Below, in pieces: positions 8,791 to 19,895 of a DNA stretch of 54,842 nt. A program made the position numbers and the translations under genes. Position 1 is the stretch's first letter; every line of letters begins with the position of its first letter. This DNA comes from Hydrogenophaga sp. (lineage in GTDB: Bacteria > Pseudomonadota > Gammaproteobacteria > Burkholderiales > Burkholderiaceae_C), in assembly GCF_030656115.1 (NCBI RefSeq), contig NZ_JAUSOO010000131.1, forward strand, positions 1 to 54,842, in the 5' to 3' direction. Below the pieces are notes generated by a model. That model was not told the DNA's origin. It searched no databases and saw only the letters and a program-made list of their open reading frames with translations.

Positions 8791-8827
8791 ATAGATATTG
8801 GCTATTGATTGCCTAGTGACAATCAGT
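8791..8827 (+). promoter_or_regulatory. OxyR binding site upstream of katG
   Basis: The four OxyR contact elements appear with exact 7-bp spacing: ATAG (8791-8794), CTAT (8802-8805), CTAG (8813-8816) and CAGT (8824-8827), against the consensus ATAG-N7-CTAT-N7-ATAG-N7-CTAT. Thirteen of 16 consensus bases match. The site abuts the -35 element of the katG promoter, the position from which OxyR activates. The oxyR gene itself is at 47656. Confidence 0.8.
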
Positions 8828-8856
8828 TTGTCAAATATTGGGGTGGGGGCTACAGT
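8828..8856 (+). promoter_or_regulatory. Sigma-70 promoter of the katG transcript
   Basis: TTGTCA (8828-8833) and TACAGT (8851-8856) are separated by exactly 17 bp. Transcription would begin near 8863, about 24 nt before a 25-codon leader ORF and 133 nt before katG. Confidence 0.65.
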
Positions 8857-8886
8857 GGGACCTCGATCACTTGCTGGAGCCCTGCC

Positions 8887-11209
<2,323 letters not shown>

Positions 11210-11222
11210 TGTGAAGCAAACG

Positions 11223-11241
11223 CCCCGCGCCGTGCGCGGGG
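11223..11241 (+). terminator. GC-rich hairpin directly after katG
   Basis: Perfect 8-bp stem (CCCCGCGC / GCGCGGGG) with a 3-nt loop, 13 nt after the katG stop. It has no T-run of its own and probably acts with the next hairpin or protects the 3' end. Confidence 0.55.
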
Positions 11242-11252
11242 CTGGTACGCAG

Positions 11253-11284
11253 GCCCCCGCAGCTTCGGCAACGGGGGCTTTTTT
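11253..11284 (+). terminator. Rho-independent terminator of katG
   Basis: A 7-bp stem (GCCCCCG 11253-11259 with CGGGGGC 11272-11278) is followed by six T residues (11279-11284). Confidence 0.85.
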
Positions 11285-11436
11285 GCGCACTGGGCGGGAG
11301 TCGCATGCCACTGCCCGCCCCTCAAAATGGAACGACCACCCTGGGGTGGCCGTGGTGTGCCGCCTGTTATTTCGCAGGCGTTGGGCACGTGCGAATTTTG
11401 TGGGGTGCCTGTGACGGCGCCGTGACACCCGCCGCG

Positions 11437-13668
11437 TCAAATCGCCAGCGGGTCCACATCCACCGCAAACCGGATCAGCCCGCGCGCTTCGGGCAGGCTG
11501 CGGCACTGCAGCAGCACCGGTTGCCAGGCCGACAAAAAGCGTTGCAGCGCACCGCGCGACGCGGCTTCCACCAGCAGCTGGGCGCGCTCCACATTCGCCA
11601 CGCGCTGAATGGTGAGCGGCACGGCGGGGTACAGCGTGATCTGGTCGCGGTAGGGCAGGCCCTGGCTGTGCTCGGCGGCGCGGTTCAAGAACGCCTGCGC
11701 GGCGGCTTGCGTGCGGGCGTCGGCGCGCAGCAGGGCCTGGTAGCCGTAGGGCGGCATGCCGGCCTGGGCGCGCTCGGTCAGCTGCTCGGCGGCAAAGGCC
11801 GGGTAGTCGTGCTTTTTCAGGGTGGCAAACAGGGGGTGCTGCGGGTACCAGGTTTGCACCCACATTTCGCTGGCCTCGCTGTGCGCGGCGTCGCGCCCGG
11901 CGCGGCCGGCCGCCTGCATGAGCAGGGCAAACAGGCGCTCGGGGGCGCGGTAGTCGCTGGCAAACAGGGCGCTGTCGGCGTTCACGCTGGCCACCAGGGT
12001 GATGCGTCGAAAGTCGTGCCCTTTGGCAATCATCTGGGTGCCCACCAGCACATCCACCGCACCGCTGTGCATGGTGGCCAGCTGCACTTCCAGGCTGCCT
12101 TTGAGCCGGGTGGAGTCGGCGTCCATGCGCGCCACGCGGGCGGGGCCACCGTCGGGGCGGCGCACATCGGCCAGCAGCGCGCTCAGGTGTTCTTCAATTT
12201 GTTCGGTGCCACGGCCCACGGGCGCAATGTCCAGGTTGCCGCAGTCGGGGCAGGCGCGCGGCACGCGTTCGGTAAAACCGCAGTGGTGGCAGCGCAGCGT
12301 GCGGTCGAGTTTGTGGAACACGCGGTAGGCGCTGCAGTGCGCGCAGGCGCTCTTCCAGCCGCAGTCGTGGCAGGCCAGCACCGGGGCGTAACCGCGCCGG
12401 TTCAGCAGCACCATGCACTGCTCGCCGCGCGCGATGCGCTCGGCCATGGCGGCCACCAGCGGCGGCGCCAGCACGGCGCCCTTGGGCTGGTGGTTCATGT
12501 CCACCAGACGCAAACGCGGCAACGCCCCACCGCCCACCCGCCCCGGCATGGCCAGGCGCAGATAGCGGCCCTGCTCGGCCGCGTGCCAGCTTTCCAGCGA
12601 TGGCGTGGCCGAGCCCAGCACCACGTGGCAACGCACATCCGGCTCCGATCCCGTTCCCGCTTCGGCCCCCTCTCCCGCTGGCGGGAGCGGGTTGGGGTGA
12701 GGGTCCCCCGCCTGCCCAGCAGACCGCAGTGCCTCGGTTTCCACCTTCGCCCGGTACACCGCCAGGTCCCGCGCCGAATACCGCGCCCCTTCCTGGCTTT
12801 TGTAGCTGGGGTCGTGTTCCTCGTCCACCACCATCAGGCGCAGCCCTGGCAGGCTGGCCAACACGGCCATGCGGGTGCCCAGCACAATGCGCGCGGTGCC
12901 GGTGTGCGCCGCCAGCCAGCTGTTCAGGCGCTGCGGCGGCGTCATGCCGCTGTGCAGGCACACCACCGAATCGGCGCCGTACAGTGGCTCAAAGCGCTCG
13001 CGAAAGCGCGCCTCCAGCTGCGGAGTCAGGTTGATCTCGGGCACCATCACCAGCACCTGGGTGGGGCTGCTGCCTTCGGGGGTGGCGGTGTCCAGCACCT
13101 CGCGGGTGGCGCGCAGGTACACCTCGGTTTTTCCACTGCCGGTGGCGCCAAACAGCAGCACCGGCGCCTGCGCGCTGTGCAGCGCGGCCAGCGCCTGGCG
13201 CTGTTCGTCGCTCAGGTCGTGGCCGTCGCTGGCGGCAGGCGCGGGCGCGGGCGCGGCGTCGGTTGGGGTGGTGGTTTTGAGGGTGTGTGCGGCTTTGGCC
13301 TGGCGTTTCAGCCGCCGCGCCAGCTGCTCGTTGCTTAACTCGCGCAGCTGCGGCGGCAGCGCGGCCAGGGCCACCTCGCCCAGGCTGCGCTGGTAATACT
13401 GGGCGGCAAATTTCACCAGCTGGCGCCAGCGAGCGTTCAACGGCGGCAGGCCGTCCAGCACGCTCGCCACGGCTTTGGTTTGCGCTTCGGTCAGGCCCTC
13501 GGGCGGTTCGGTGGCGCATTCCCACACCACGCCCAGCACCTCGCGCTGGCCCAGCGGCACGCGCACCAAGGTGCCCGGCGCAAGCAACAACTCACTTCGG
13601 TAACTGAGGCTCGCACCCACACCGCTGTGGGCCGGGGTGGCCACCACCACATTGGGCCAAAAAGTCAT
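11437..13668 (-). CDS. priA: Primosomal protein N' (replication restart helicase PriA)
   Basis: The 743-residue superfamily 2 helicase restarts stalled replication forks. It has the N-terminal 3'-DNA-binding domain, Walker A GATGSGKTEVYLRA, DEEH (near residue 280), GSATPSLES (motif III, near 350) and GTQMIAKGHDF. The paired zinc-binding cysteines are in CHDCGW, CAHC, CHHCGF and CPDCGN. Between motifs II and III, about 25 extra residues (DPHPNPLPPAGEG..., near 318-343) are encoded by a dispersed palindromic repeat and are absent from E. coli PriA. The start at 13668 gives MTFWPNVVVATP; the longer frame runs into an AT-rich repeat. It lies downstream of hemE, separated by the duplicated DnaA-box region. 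Confidence 0.95.
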   Translation of the reverse strand: MTFWPNVVVATPAHSGVGASLSYRSELLLAPGTLVRVPLGQREVLGVVWECATEPPEGLTEAQTKAVASVLDGLPPLNARWRQLVKFAAQYYQRSLGEVALAALPPQLRELSNEQLARRLKRQAKAAHTLKTTTPTDAAPAPAPAASDGHDLSDEQRQALAALHSAQAPVLLFGATGSGKTEVYLRATREVLDTATPEGSSPTQVLVMVPEINLTPQLEARFRERFEPLYGADSVVCLHSGMTPPQRLNSWLAAHTGTARIVLGTRMAVLASLPGLRLMVVDEEHDPSYKSQEGARYSARDLAVYRAKVETEALRSAGQAGDPHPNPLPPAGEGAEAGTGSEPDVRCHVVLGSATPSLESWHAAEQGRYLRLAMPGRVGGGALPRLRLVDMNHQPKGAVLAPPLVAAMAERIARGEQCMVLLNRRGYAPVLACHDCGWKSACAHCSAYRVFHKLDRTLRCHHCGFTERVPRACPDCGNLDIAPVGRGTEQIEEHLSALLADVRRPDGGPARVARMDADSTRLKGSLEVQLATMHSGAVDVLVGTQMIAKGHDFRRITLVASVNADSALFASDYRAPERLFALLMQAAGRAGRDAAHSEASEMWVQTWYPQHPLFATLKKHDYPAFAAEQLTERAQAGMPPYGYQALLRADARTQAAAQAFLNRAAEHSQGLPYRDQITLYPAVPLTIQRVANVERAQLLVEAASRGALQRFLSAWQPVLLQCRSLPEARGLIRFAVDVDPLAI
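12640..12715 (-). repeat. Dispersed palindromic repeat inserted in frame within priA
   Basis: The segment contains an inverted repeat CTCCCGC-TG-GCGGGAG (12672-12687) and the translated signature HPNPLPPAGEG. That signature is a widely scattered repeat of Burkholderiales genomes usually found between genes. Here it keeps the reading frame and adds a surface loop to PriA just before motif III. Confidence 0.7.
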
Positions 13669-13690
13669 GTTGAGTGGGTTTTCTTCGGTC

Positions 13691-13990
13691 GAACGCTCGA
13701 AAAGCGATGCAAGTGGTTGATTTGACAGGATATCCAGACATATCCAAAAAATCTGTGGATAACTTTGTTGATAGATTGTGTTGGAGCCTCTGAAGGCCTT
13801 ACAAATCAAGGGCTTGCTTAAACTGCCTGATTAAAGAGCAAAAAATCAAAATCTATATAAATCAATAACTTAGCAGATTTTTATCGCCAGGGTAGGCGCA
13901 CATAGGGCCAGCATGCCGGTGGTCGGGATATTGAAAAAATTTGTGCATAAGTGCGTGCTCACAAGCCGGGTTGTTGTGTTGTGTGCTAGG
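13691..13990 (+). repeat. DnaA-box element, copy 1
   Basis: The block aligns without gaps to a second copy exactly 480 bp downstream; hand counting over 13711-13870 gives about 87% identity, with identical runs of 27 and 32 bp. It contains a perfect DnaA box TTATCCACA (minus strand, 13754-13762), a second TTATGCACA (minus strand, 13942-13950), a weaker CTATCAACA next to the first, and ATCCAGA-type near-boxes at 13731-13746. An AT-rich stretch (about 13829-13885) lies between the two good boxes. The pattern resembles a replication-origin or DnaA-binding module. It also covers the priA upstream region. Confidence 0.75.
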
Positions 13991-14170
13991 CACCAGGCTG
14001 CACGAGAGGTTGAAAATCACCGCGGTGCCATATGTTCGCCTGGGTCTCTGCGTGAAACACCCCGCCAACGGCCCGCGCCCCGTTGGGGGCTTGGGGTGAC
14101 CGGCTGTCGGTTGGTGTTTTTACCCATCGCGTGCTGCAAATTTCGTCGGTTGGGTCGCATCGTTGCAGTC

Positions 14171-14472
14171 CAACCGTCAAAAAGTGCCGTAAGTCCTTGA
14201 TTTGACAGCGCATCCAGACATATCCAGAAAATCTGTGGATAACTTTGTTGATAGCTTGTGTTTGGGCCCCTGGAGACCTTACAAATCAAGGGCTTGCTTA
14301 AACTGCCTTTTTAAAGAGCAAAAACACAAATCCTATATAGATCAAATACTTAGAGAGTTTCTTGGTCTTTGGCTAAACAACCTGCTGAAACGGCTTGCCT
14401 GGGTGCCCCGCTGCCAAAGTTTTGTGCATAAGTGGGGCTTGTCAAGTCCGGGTTTTGCGGCATTTTGTGTTA
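14171..14472 (+). repeat. DnaA-box element, copy 2
   Basis: Second copy of the element, with the perfect box TTATCCACA at 14234-14242 (minus strand) and TTATGCACA at 14423-14431, separated by the same distance plus 1 bp as in copy 1. The AT-rich stretch lies at about 14310-14360. The 180 bp between the copies is unrelated sequence with no gene recognised. The conservation of boxes, spacing and AT-rich part in both copies argues for function. Confidence 0.75.
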
Positions 14473-14537
14473 AAGACCGCTCAGGCCCCGCTGCAAACCC
14501 GGCCCCGCCTGCTGCGGCAGGGGCCCGGCGGGCCGTT

Positions 14538-15641
14538 TCAAGCCTGCGCGCGCAGGCGCCTGGAGTGGCTGTGCACCGCGTCCACCAGGGCCGACACATG
14601 CTCGGGCGGCGTGAACTGGCTGATGCCGTGGCCCAGGTTGAAGATGTGCGTGGCGCCAACGCCGGGGCCTTGGTGCGGCGGGCCAAAGCTTTCCAGCACG
14701 GCGGCCACTTCGGCGTCAATCTGCGCCGGCTGGGCAAACAACACGTTCGGGTCGATGTTGCCCTGCAGCGCCTTGCCGTGGGCGCCTTCGCCCACCTGGG
14801 CGCGGGCTTTGGTCAGGTTCACCGTCCAGTCCAGACCCAGCGCGTTGCAGTCCAGGTCTTTCATGTCGTCCAGCCACAGGCCGCCGCCCTTGGTGAACAC
14901 AATGCGCGGAATGGTCACGCCGTCTTTTTCGCGCTTCAGTTGCGCCAACACCCGCTTGGTGTAGGCCAGGCTGAACTGTTGAAACTTGCCGTCTGCCAGC
15001 ACACCGCCCCAGCTGTCAAACACCATCACGGCCTGCGCGCCGGCGTCAATTTGTGCGTTCAAGTAAGCCGCCACGGCGTCTGCGTTGATGGCCAGAATGC
15101 GGTGCATCAGGTCCGGGCGGCTGTACATCAGCGTCTTCACGGCGCGGTAATCGTCCGAGCCACCGCCCTCCACCATGTAGCAGGCCAGCGTCCAGGGGCT
15201 GCCCGAAAAACCAATCAGCGGCACCCGGCCGTTGAGTGCCTTGCGGATGCTGGTCACCGCGTCAAACACGTAGCGCAGCTTGTCCATGTCGGGCACGGCC
15301 AGCGCGTCCACGTCGGCTTCGGTGCGCACCGTTTTCTGAAACTTCGGGCCTTCGCCCAGCGCAAACGACAGGCCCAGACCCATCGCATCGGGCACGGTCA
15401 AGATGTCCGAAAACAAAATGGCTGCGTCCAGCGCATACCGCTCCAGCGGCTGCAGCGTCACTTCGGTGGCGTAGTCCACGTTGGTCGCCAACCCCATGAA
15501 ACTGCCCGCCTGCGCGCGCGTGGCCCGGTATTCAGGCAAGTAGCGCCCCGCCTGGCGCATCAGCCACACGGGCGTGTAGTCGGTGGCCTGGCGCAGGCAG
15601 GCGCGCAAAAAGGTGTCGTTCTGCAGGGGGGCGAAGCTCAT
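14538..15641 (-). CDS. hemE: Uroporphyrinogen decarboxylase
   Basis: The 367-residue enzyme decarboxylates uroporphyrinogen III to coproporphyrinogen III in heme synthesis. The N-terminal signature [11 protein letters not shown] (residues about 29-39) and the second signature [19 protein letters not shown] are intact, as is the catalytic Asp in LFSDIL. Length is normal for the family. The start at 15641 begins [18 protein letters not shown], as expected. It is probably monocistronic; priA follows only after the 870-bp DnaA-box region. Confidence 0.96.
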   Translation of the reverse strand: MSFAPLQNDTFLRACLRQATDYTPVWLMRQAGRYLPEYRATRAQAGSFMGLATNVDYATEVTLQPLERYALDAAILFSDILTVPDAMGLGLSFALGEGPKFQKTVRTEADVDALAVPDMDKLRYVFDAVTSIRKALNGRVPLIGFSGSPWTLACYMVEGGGSDDYRAVKTLMYSRPDLMHRILAINADAVAAYLNAQIDAGAQAVMVFDSWGGVLADGKFQQFSLAYTKRVLAQLKREKDGVTIPRIVFTKGGGLWLDDMKDLDCNALGLDWTVNLTKARAQVGEGAHGKALQGNIDPNVLFAQPAQIDAEVAAVLESFGPPHQGPGVGATHIFNLGHGISQFTPPEHVSALVDAVHSHSRRLRAQA

Positions 15642-15815
15642 GGGGGTATCCGGTTGCGGTCGTCGATGGGAAGCGGCGATTATCCCGCCTGCGCCTGGAC
15701 CGCACGTTGAGCCAGCGCAGAAAGGCGCTCAGCCGGTGTGCCACCCGCTTCCCACGGCGGTTTTAAGGGCCATGGAACCTGGGCAGGTACCGGTCGGGTC
15801 ACAGGCCCGCAACGG

Positions 15816-17099
15816 CTACGCGCTGGCTGTGGTGGTGCCGGGATCGGTTGGGGCCTTGGGTTTGAGCGTCAGGTCACTGCTGGCATGTCTGCTGAACAGC
15901 ACCGCCTGGTTGCGTCCCTGATGCTTGGCCTGGTACAGGGCTGCATCGGCCGCTTGCACCAGGCTGTTGCGTTCGTCCTGGCTTGTTGGAATTTTGACCG
16001 CCACGCCCAGGCTGACCGTGACCACCCCAGCCACCGGTGAATAGTGGTGTTCCATGCCGGTGGCCTCGATGTTGGCCCGGATGGCCTCGGCCATGGCCAT
16101 GGCATGGGCCACGCTGGCGCCAGGCATGACCACCACAAATTCTTCGCCGCCGTAGCGGGCCGCCAGCTCTCCGGCCCGGCGCACCGTGGCCAGCAGCACT
16201 TCGCCAACCCGGCGCAGGCACGCGTCGCCTTGCTGGTGTCCGTAATGGTCGTTGTAGGCCTTGAAATGGTCCACGTCGAGCATGATGATGGCCAACGGTG
16301 TGCCCAGGCGCAGGGCGCGCTGCCATTCGTCGGTCCACACGGCATCGAAGCGGCGGCGGTTGGCCAGTTGGGTCAGGCCATCGGTGACGCTCAGGATTTC
16401 GAGTTGGTGGTTGACAGCCTTCAGTGCCTGGGTGCGCTGCTGTACCTTGTTCTCCAGATCGGCGTTGGACAGGGCCAAGGCCGCGCGCAGGCGCGACTGT
16501 TCGGTCAACTCAACTTGCAGGCGCGTGGAGTAACGCCAGCCTGTCCACAGCAACAAGAGCACCGCGGCCAACCTCAGCGCCAGGGTGAGCAGGCGCATCT
16601 GGTTGTGTTCCCGGATGGTGTTGGTCAATTCGATGGTCAGCGCACCCACCGCCGCTTCGCTGTTGATTTCGTAGAGCTTGAGTGCCATACCGTAGTCGCT
16701 GGCCAACAGCGCTCCGAAGGCCTCGGGCCAGCGGTCTTGGCGCATGAGTTCAAACACCTCGGTTTCCACCGCCCGCAGGGCTTTCTGCTCTTCGTTGAGG
16801 GCTTGTACATCGCTGGCCAGCATCATCGCCCGGGTCTGATTCAGGACGTCTCGCATGGTGGCCTCCAGTTCGATCAGCAGCGAGGGGTAGCTGGCCGCGC
16901 GCAAGCTGTTTTTTTCCAGCACGGCCATGGCAATGGCACTGGTGAGCCCTTGGTTGAGTCGGAGCATGCGCTCCAGTCCCAACTGGATGCGCACCGATTG
17001 GTCGTGCCGTTGTTCGGCCTTGAAGTCGGTGTAGAAGCCGCCCGCAAAAGCCACCAGCAACAAGCCAATGGCCACATGGATACTGCTGATAAAGCGCAT
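15816..17099 (-). CDS. Membrane-bound diguanylate cyclase (GGDEF protein)
   Basis: The 427-residue protein has a transmembrane helix at residues 5-25 and a helical periplasmic domain of about 150 residues. A second membrane helix (LLTLALRLAAVLLLLWTGW, near 175-193) and a coiled-coil linker follow, then a C-terminal GGDEF domain with ARYGGEEF. It should make cyclic di-GMP. The product-inhibition I-site is RAGE instead of RxxD, so feedback may be weak. The upstream gene, 40 bp away on the same strand, encodes a periplasmic substrate-binding protein that could feed ligand information to the periplasmic domain. Confidence 0.9.
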   Translation of the reverse strand: MRFISSIHVAIGLLLVAFAGGFYTDFKAEQRHDQSVRIQLGLERMLRLNQGLTSAIAMAVLEKNSLRAASYPSLLIELEATMRDVLNQTRAMMLASDVQALNEEQKALRAVETEVFELMRQDRWPEAFGALLASDYGMALKLYEINSEAAVGALTIELTNTIREHNQMRLLTLALRLAAVLLLLWTGWRYSTRLQVELTEQSRLRAALALSNADLENKVQQRTQALKAVNHQLEILSVTDGLTQLANRRRFDAVWTDEWQRALRLGTPLAIIMLDVDHFKAYNDHYGHQQGDACLRRVGEVLLATVRRAGELAARYGGEEFVVVMPGASVAHAMAMAEAIRANIEATGMEHHYSPVAGVVTVSLGVAVKIPTSQDERNSLVQAADAALYQAKHQGRNQAVLFSRHASSDLTLKPKAPTDPGTTTASA

Positions 17100-17139
17100 G
17101 ACGTGCGGATCCTCAATGGAACAGAGGAGGGCTGGGGCG

Positions 17140-18168
17140 TTATTCGATGATTTTGTCGGCCTTGGCCAGCAGCTCGGGGGCCAGGTTCACGCCCTGGGCC
17201 CGTGCGGCCCGAAGATTGATCACCAGACTGAACTTTTCGACCGGGCCCCAGGGCACGTCGCCGGGTGGAATGCCTTTGAGCACCAGCGCGGCCTTGCGGC
17301 CGGCCGAGTAGCCCACCAGAAAGTAGTCGAGTCCGTAGGCCATGACCGCACCGCGCACCACGCTGTCGATGTCGCCGGCAAACAGGGCAATTTTGCGTTC
17401 GTCGCACACGCGGGCGATGGCTTCCAGCGCGGCCACGGTGGTGTTGTCGGATGTGATGGTGAAGGCCTGTACCTTGTCGGCCAGTTGGGTGGCCACCCGT
17501 CCGACCTCGGCGCTGCTGCTCACCGTGGCTTCAATCAGGGTCAGACCCAGCCGAGCGGCCGTCACTCGCATGACCCCGACATGGGTGAGTGAGTTGATTT
17601 CCTGCGGGTTGTAGATGGTTCCCCACACTTTGGCCTGTGGCACGACCTTGGCGTAGGTCTCCAATTGCAGCTGGACCGGCCACAGGTCGCTGAGGCCGGT
17701 GACGTGGGTACCGGTTTTTTGACCGGGTGCACTGTTTCGTGGCACCAGCCCGGCGCGCACCGGATCGGTGACCGCAGAGAACACCATGGGTATGCGGCTG
17801 CCCGTGCGCATCACGGCCTGTGAGGTGGGCGTGGCAATGGTGTGGATCAAATCGACTTTGGCCTGCACCAGTTCGCGGGCAATGGCCTCGGCGCGGGCCA
17901 TATCGCCATGGGCGTTGCGGCGCAGGAAGGTGACGTTCACACCTTCTTTGAAGCCAGCACCGGCCAAACCGGCCTCGAAACCCCGCTCGTCTGCATCCAG
18001 GGCAGCGTGCGAGACGATTTTGGTCACACCGATGCGCCGCATGGGGGTGCTCTGCGCCTGCACGGTCGGCAACCCAACCCAACCGAGGCCGGCGGCCAGA
18101 CCCCGTTCGCACCAGCGGCGGCGAGATACCCGGACTGGCGCTGGCGTGTGTGGCGAATGTCGTGGCAT
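17140..18168 (-). CDS. ABC-type substrate-binding protein (TrpX-like family), orphan
   Basis: The 342-residue exported binding protein has N-terminal SRRRW followed by a hydrophobic segment ending VQAQ, resembling a twin-arginine signal. Mature features such as GVTKIVSHAALD, HTIATPTSQAV, IPMVFSAVTDPV and GTIYNPQEINS are typical of the ABC_sub_bind (TrpX-like) family. The usual permease and ATPase genes are absent. A membrane diguanylate cyclase follows after 40 bp, so the protein may be a ligand sensor partner rather than part of a transporter. The ligand is unknown. Confidence 0.82.
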   Translation of the reverse strand: MPRHSPHTPAPVRVSRRRWCERGLAAGLGWVGLPTVQAQSTPMRRIGVTKIVSHAALDADERGFEAGLAGAGFKEGVNVTFLRRNAHGDMARAEAIARELVQAKVDLIHTIATPTSQAVMRTGSRIPMVFSAVTDPVRAGLVPRNSAPGQKTGTHVTGLSDLWPVQLQLETYAKVVPQAKVWGTIYNPQEINSLTHVGVMRVTAARLGLTLIEATVSSSAEVGRVATQLADKVQAFTITSDNTTVAALEAIARVCDERKIALFAGDIDSVVRGAVMAYGLDYFLVGYSAGRKAALVLKGIPPGDVPWGPVEKFSLVINLRAARAQGVNLAPELLAKADKIIE

Positions 18169-18491
18169 CTGATCCCCTGAAACAATGTGTAAGCCTCATG
18201 TTGACACAACAAGGTGCGGTGTAGCGAGCCGTTTTTGATGCCGAAGGGTTTCGATACGGGTTCCCGATCGCGCGCTGATGCGCGCGCGGCGCAGCTGCCG
18301 GTGGCGGCTGTCGGTGAGCCGGACACGCGCACAGGTCGCTCGGCTGCTGTGCGGGCGTGGCGTGTGGCGATGGGTATTGAAAATCGATACCTGAAGTCTT
18401 GATTTGCACATCTGGATTCATTATTTGACGTCCATCGGTGGCGGTGGCCCTGAAGATTGCGTCCATGTTCAACAAATTTTCGAGGTTCCAG
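18169..18491. other. Divergent intergenic region
   Basis: About 320 bp between two divergent genes. It contains a short inverted repeat GGTAT-N9-ATACC (near 18371-18391) and a possible TTGATT / TTATTT promoter pair (near 18400-18430) for the rightward gene. No gene, terminator or established operator was recognised. Confidence 0.4.
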
Positions 18492-19004
18492 ATGGTCCAC
18501 AGCACCCGTTTATCTGTGTCGCAGGCTTGGCCTGCCTGCCATGCCCTGACGCGGACTTTTTGGACCCTCACCCTGCTCACGGCCAGTCTGGCGCTGGCCT
18601 TGGCCGCGAGCCCGGCGCGGGCGCAGAGCGAGGCTTCGCTGGTGCTGTCGGCCTTGCCGGTGGCGTCGGTGGTGGGGGTGGCGGGCAGCGCGGCGGCGGG
18701 GGCTGTGGCGGTGAGCGCGCTGCCGGTGGCGCTGTCGGTGGGTGGGGCGGTGCTGGTGGTGAAGGCGGTGGAGGTGACGGCGCGCGGCACGGTGCTGGTG
18801 CTGGAGCGGGCGTCTGACGGTGCGCGGGCCAGTGTGGCGCTGAGCGGGCGCGCGGCTTCGGAGGTGGCGGCGGGGGTGGGCACGGTGGTGGCGTTGAGCG
18901 TGATCGGTACCGGCGTGCTGCTCTCGGCGGCGGGCGAGGTGCTGTGCTTCATTCCGAACGAACTGGGCCGCGCGCTGCTGCACAACGAGCGGATCACCGA
19001 TTGA
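18492..19004 (+). CDS. Exported/membrane hypothetical protein, Ala/Val-rich
   Basis: The 170-residue product starts at ATG 18492, chosen because GAGG (18482-18485) stands at proper distance. It has a signal peptide ending ASPARAQ. The mature chain is dominated by Val, Ala, Gly and Ser with two possible membrane segments (VVGVAGSAAAGAVAVSALPVALSVGG and VGTVVALSVIGTGVLLSAAG). No family was recognised. A gene for a DUF2145-type exported protein follows after 34 bp, so they probably share an operon. Confidence 0.65.
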   Translation: MVHSTRLSVSQAWPACHALTRTFWTLTLLTASLALALAASPARAQSEASLVLSALPVASVVGVAGSAAAGAVAVSALPVALSVGGAVLVVKAVEVTARGTVLVLERASDGARASVALSGRAASEVAAGVGTVVALSVIGTGVLLSAAGEVLCFIPNELGRALLHNERITD

Positions 19005-19038
19005 GTCAATTTGGACTTGCCCAAAAAAGGAAATCACC

Positions 19039-19848
19039 ATGAACCCCATTTTTTTAACCCGACCCGCCGTTGTGGCCCTGGCCGCAGCCCTGTTGATGAC
19101 CTCCGCCGCGCACGCCGGGCGTTCCTGCGAGCAGCGGCCCCTGACGCCGCAGACACTGACCCAAGGCATGGCGCTGGCACAGCAGACGGCGCAGGCGCTG
19201 GACGCCGAATTTGCCCGCAGCGGTGCGCGTGTGGTGGTGCTGGGCCGGGCAGGGCAAGACCTGAGCAAATACCAGTTGCGCTATTCGCACCTGGGCTGGG
19301 CCTACAAGACAGACGCCGGCCCGTGGCGGGTGTTGCACAAGCTCAACGCCTGCGGCACCGGTGTGGGCGCCCTTTACCGCCAGGGCCTGGGCGAGTTTTT
19401 TCTGGACGACCTGTGGCGCCATGAAGCGGTGTGGTCGGTGCCGGCACCGCCGTTGCAGGCGCCGCTGCTGGCGCTGTTGACCGACCCGGTGCGCAGCCTG
19501 CGCCTGCACGAGCGCGCCTACAACATGGTGTCTTACGCCTGGAGCACGCGCTACCAGCAGTCCAACCAGTGGGCGCTGGAGACGATGGCCATGGCGGCCG
19601 AGCCCGGCGTGACGACCCGCGCGCAGGCGCAGGCCTGGCTGGGTTTCAAGGGCTACCAGCCGAGCACGTTGCGCCTGGGGGCGATGACGCGGTTGGGGGC
19701 AAGCGCCAGTTCCGCGCACATCCGCTTTGACGACCACCCGAGCGCCAAGCGCTTCTCGGACCGCATCGAAACCGTGACGGTGGACTCGGTGCTGGACTGG
19801 CTGGAGCGCACCGGCCTGGGCGGGCCGGCGCAACGGCTGGCGCCTTGA
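19039..19848 (+). CDS. Exported DUF2145-type protein
   Basis: The 269-residue product has a signal peptide (MNPIFLTRP...SAAHA) followed by a mature domain with GRAGQDLSKYQLRYSHLGWAY and ERAYNMVSYAWSTRYQQSNQWALE. This wording matches my memory of the DUF2145 family, in which Cys, His and Asn residues may form a papain-like site; catalysis is not established. It has a good fit in the line of four rightward genes from 18492 to 20957. Family assignment is by recall. Confidence 0.75.
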   Translation: MNPIFLTRPAVVALAAALLMTSAAHAGRSCEQRPLTPQTLTQGMALAQQTAQALDAEFARSGARVVVLGRAGQDLSKYQLRYSHLGWAYKTDAGPWRVLHKLNACGTGVGALYRQGLGEFFLDDLWRHEAVWSVPAPPLQAPLLALLTDPVRSLRLHERAYNMVSYAWSTRYQQSNQWALETMAMAAEPGVTTRAQAQAWLGFKGYQPSTLRLGAMTRLGASASSAHIRFDDHPSAKRFSDRIETVTVDSVLDWLERTGLGGPAQRLAP

Positions 19849-19895
19849 GCGGGTTCACAATCGCTTCGATAACGTTCTCTTGGAAGGGAAACAAC

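Noticed and set aside
13691..14472. The 480-bp repeats as an IS element or CRISPR
   Set aside because: Only two copies, no transposase, no terminal inverted repeats; the conserved parts are DnaA boxes.
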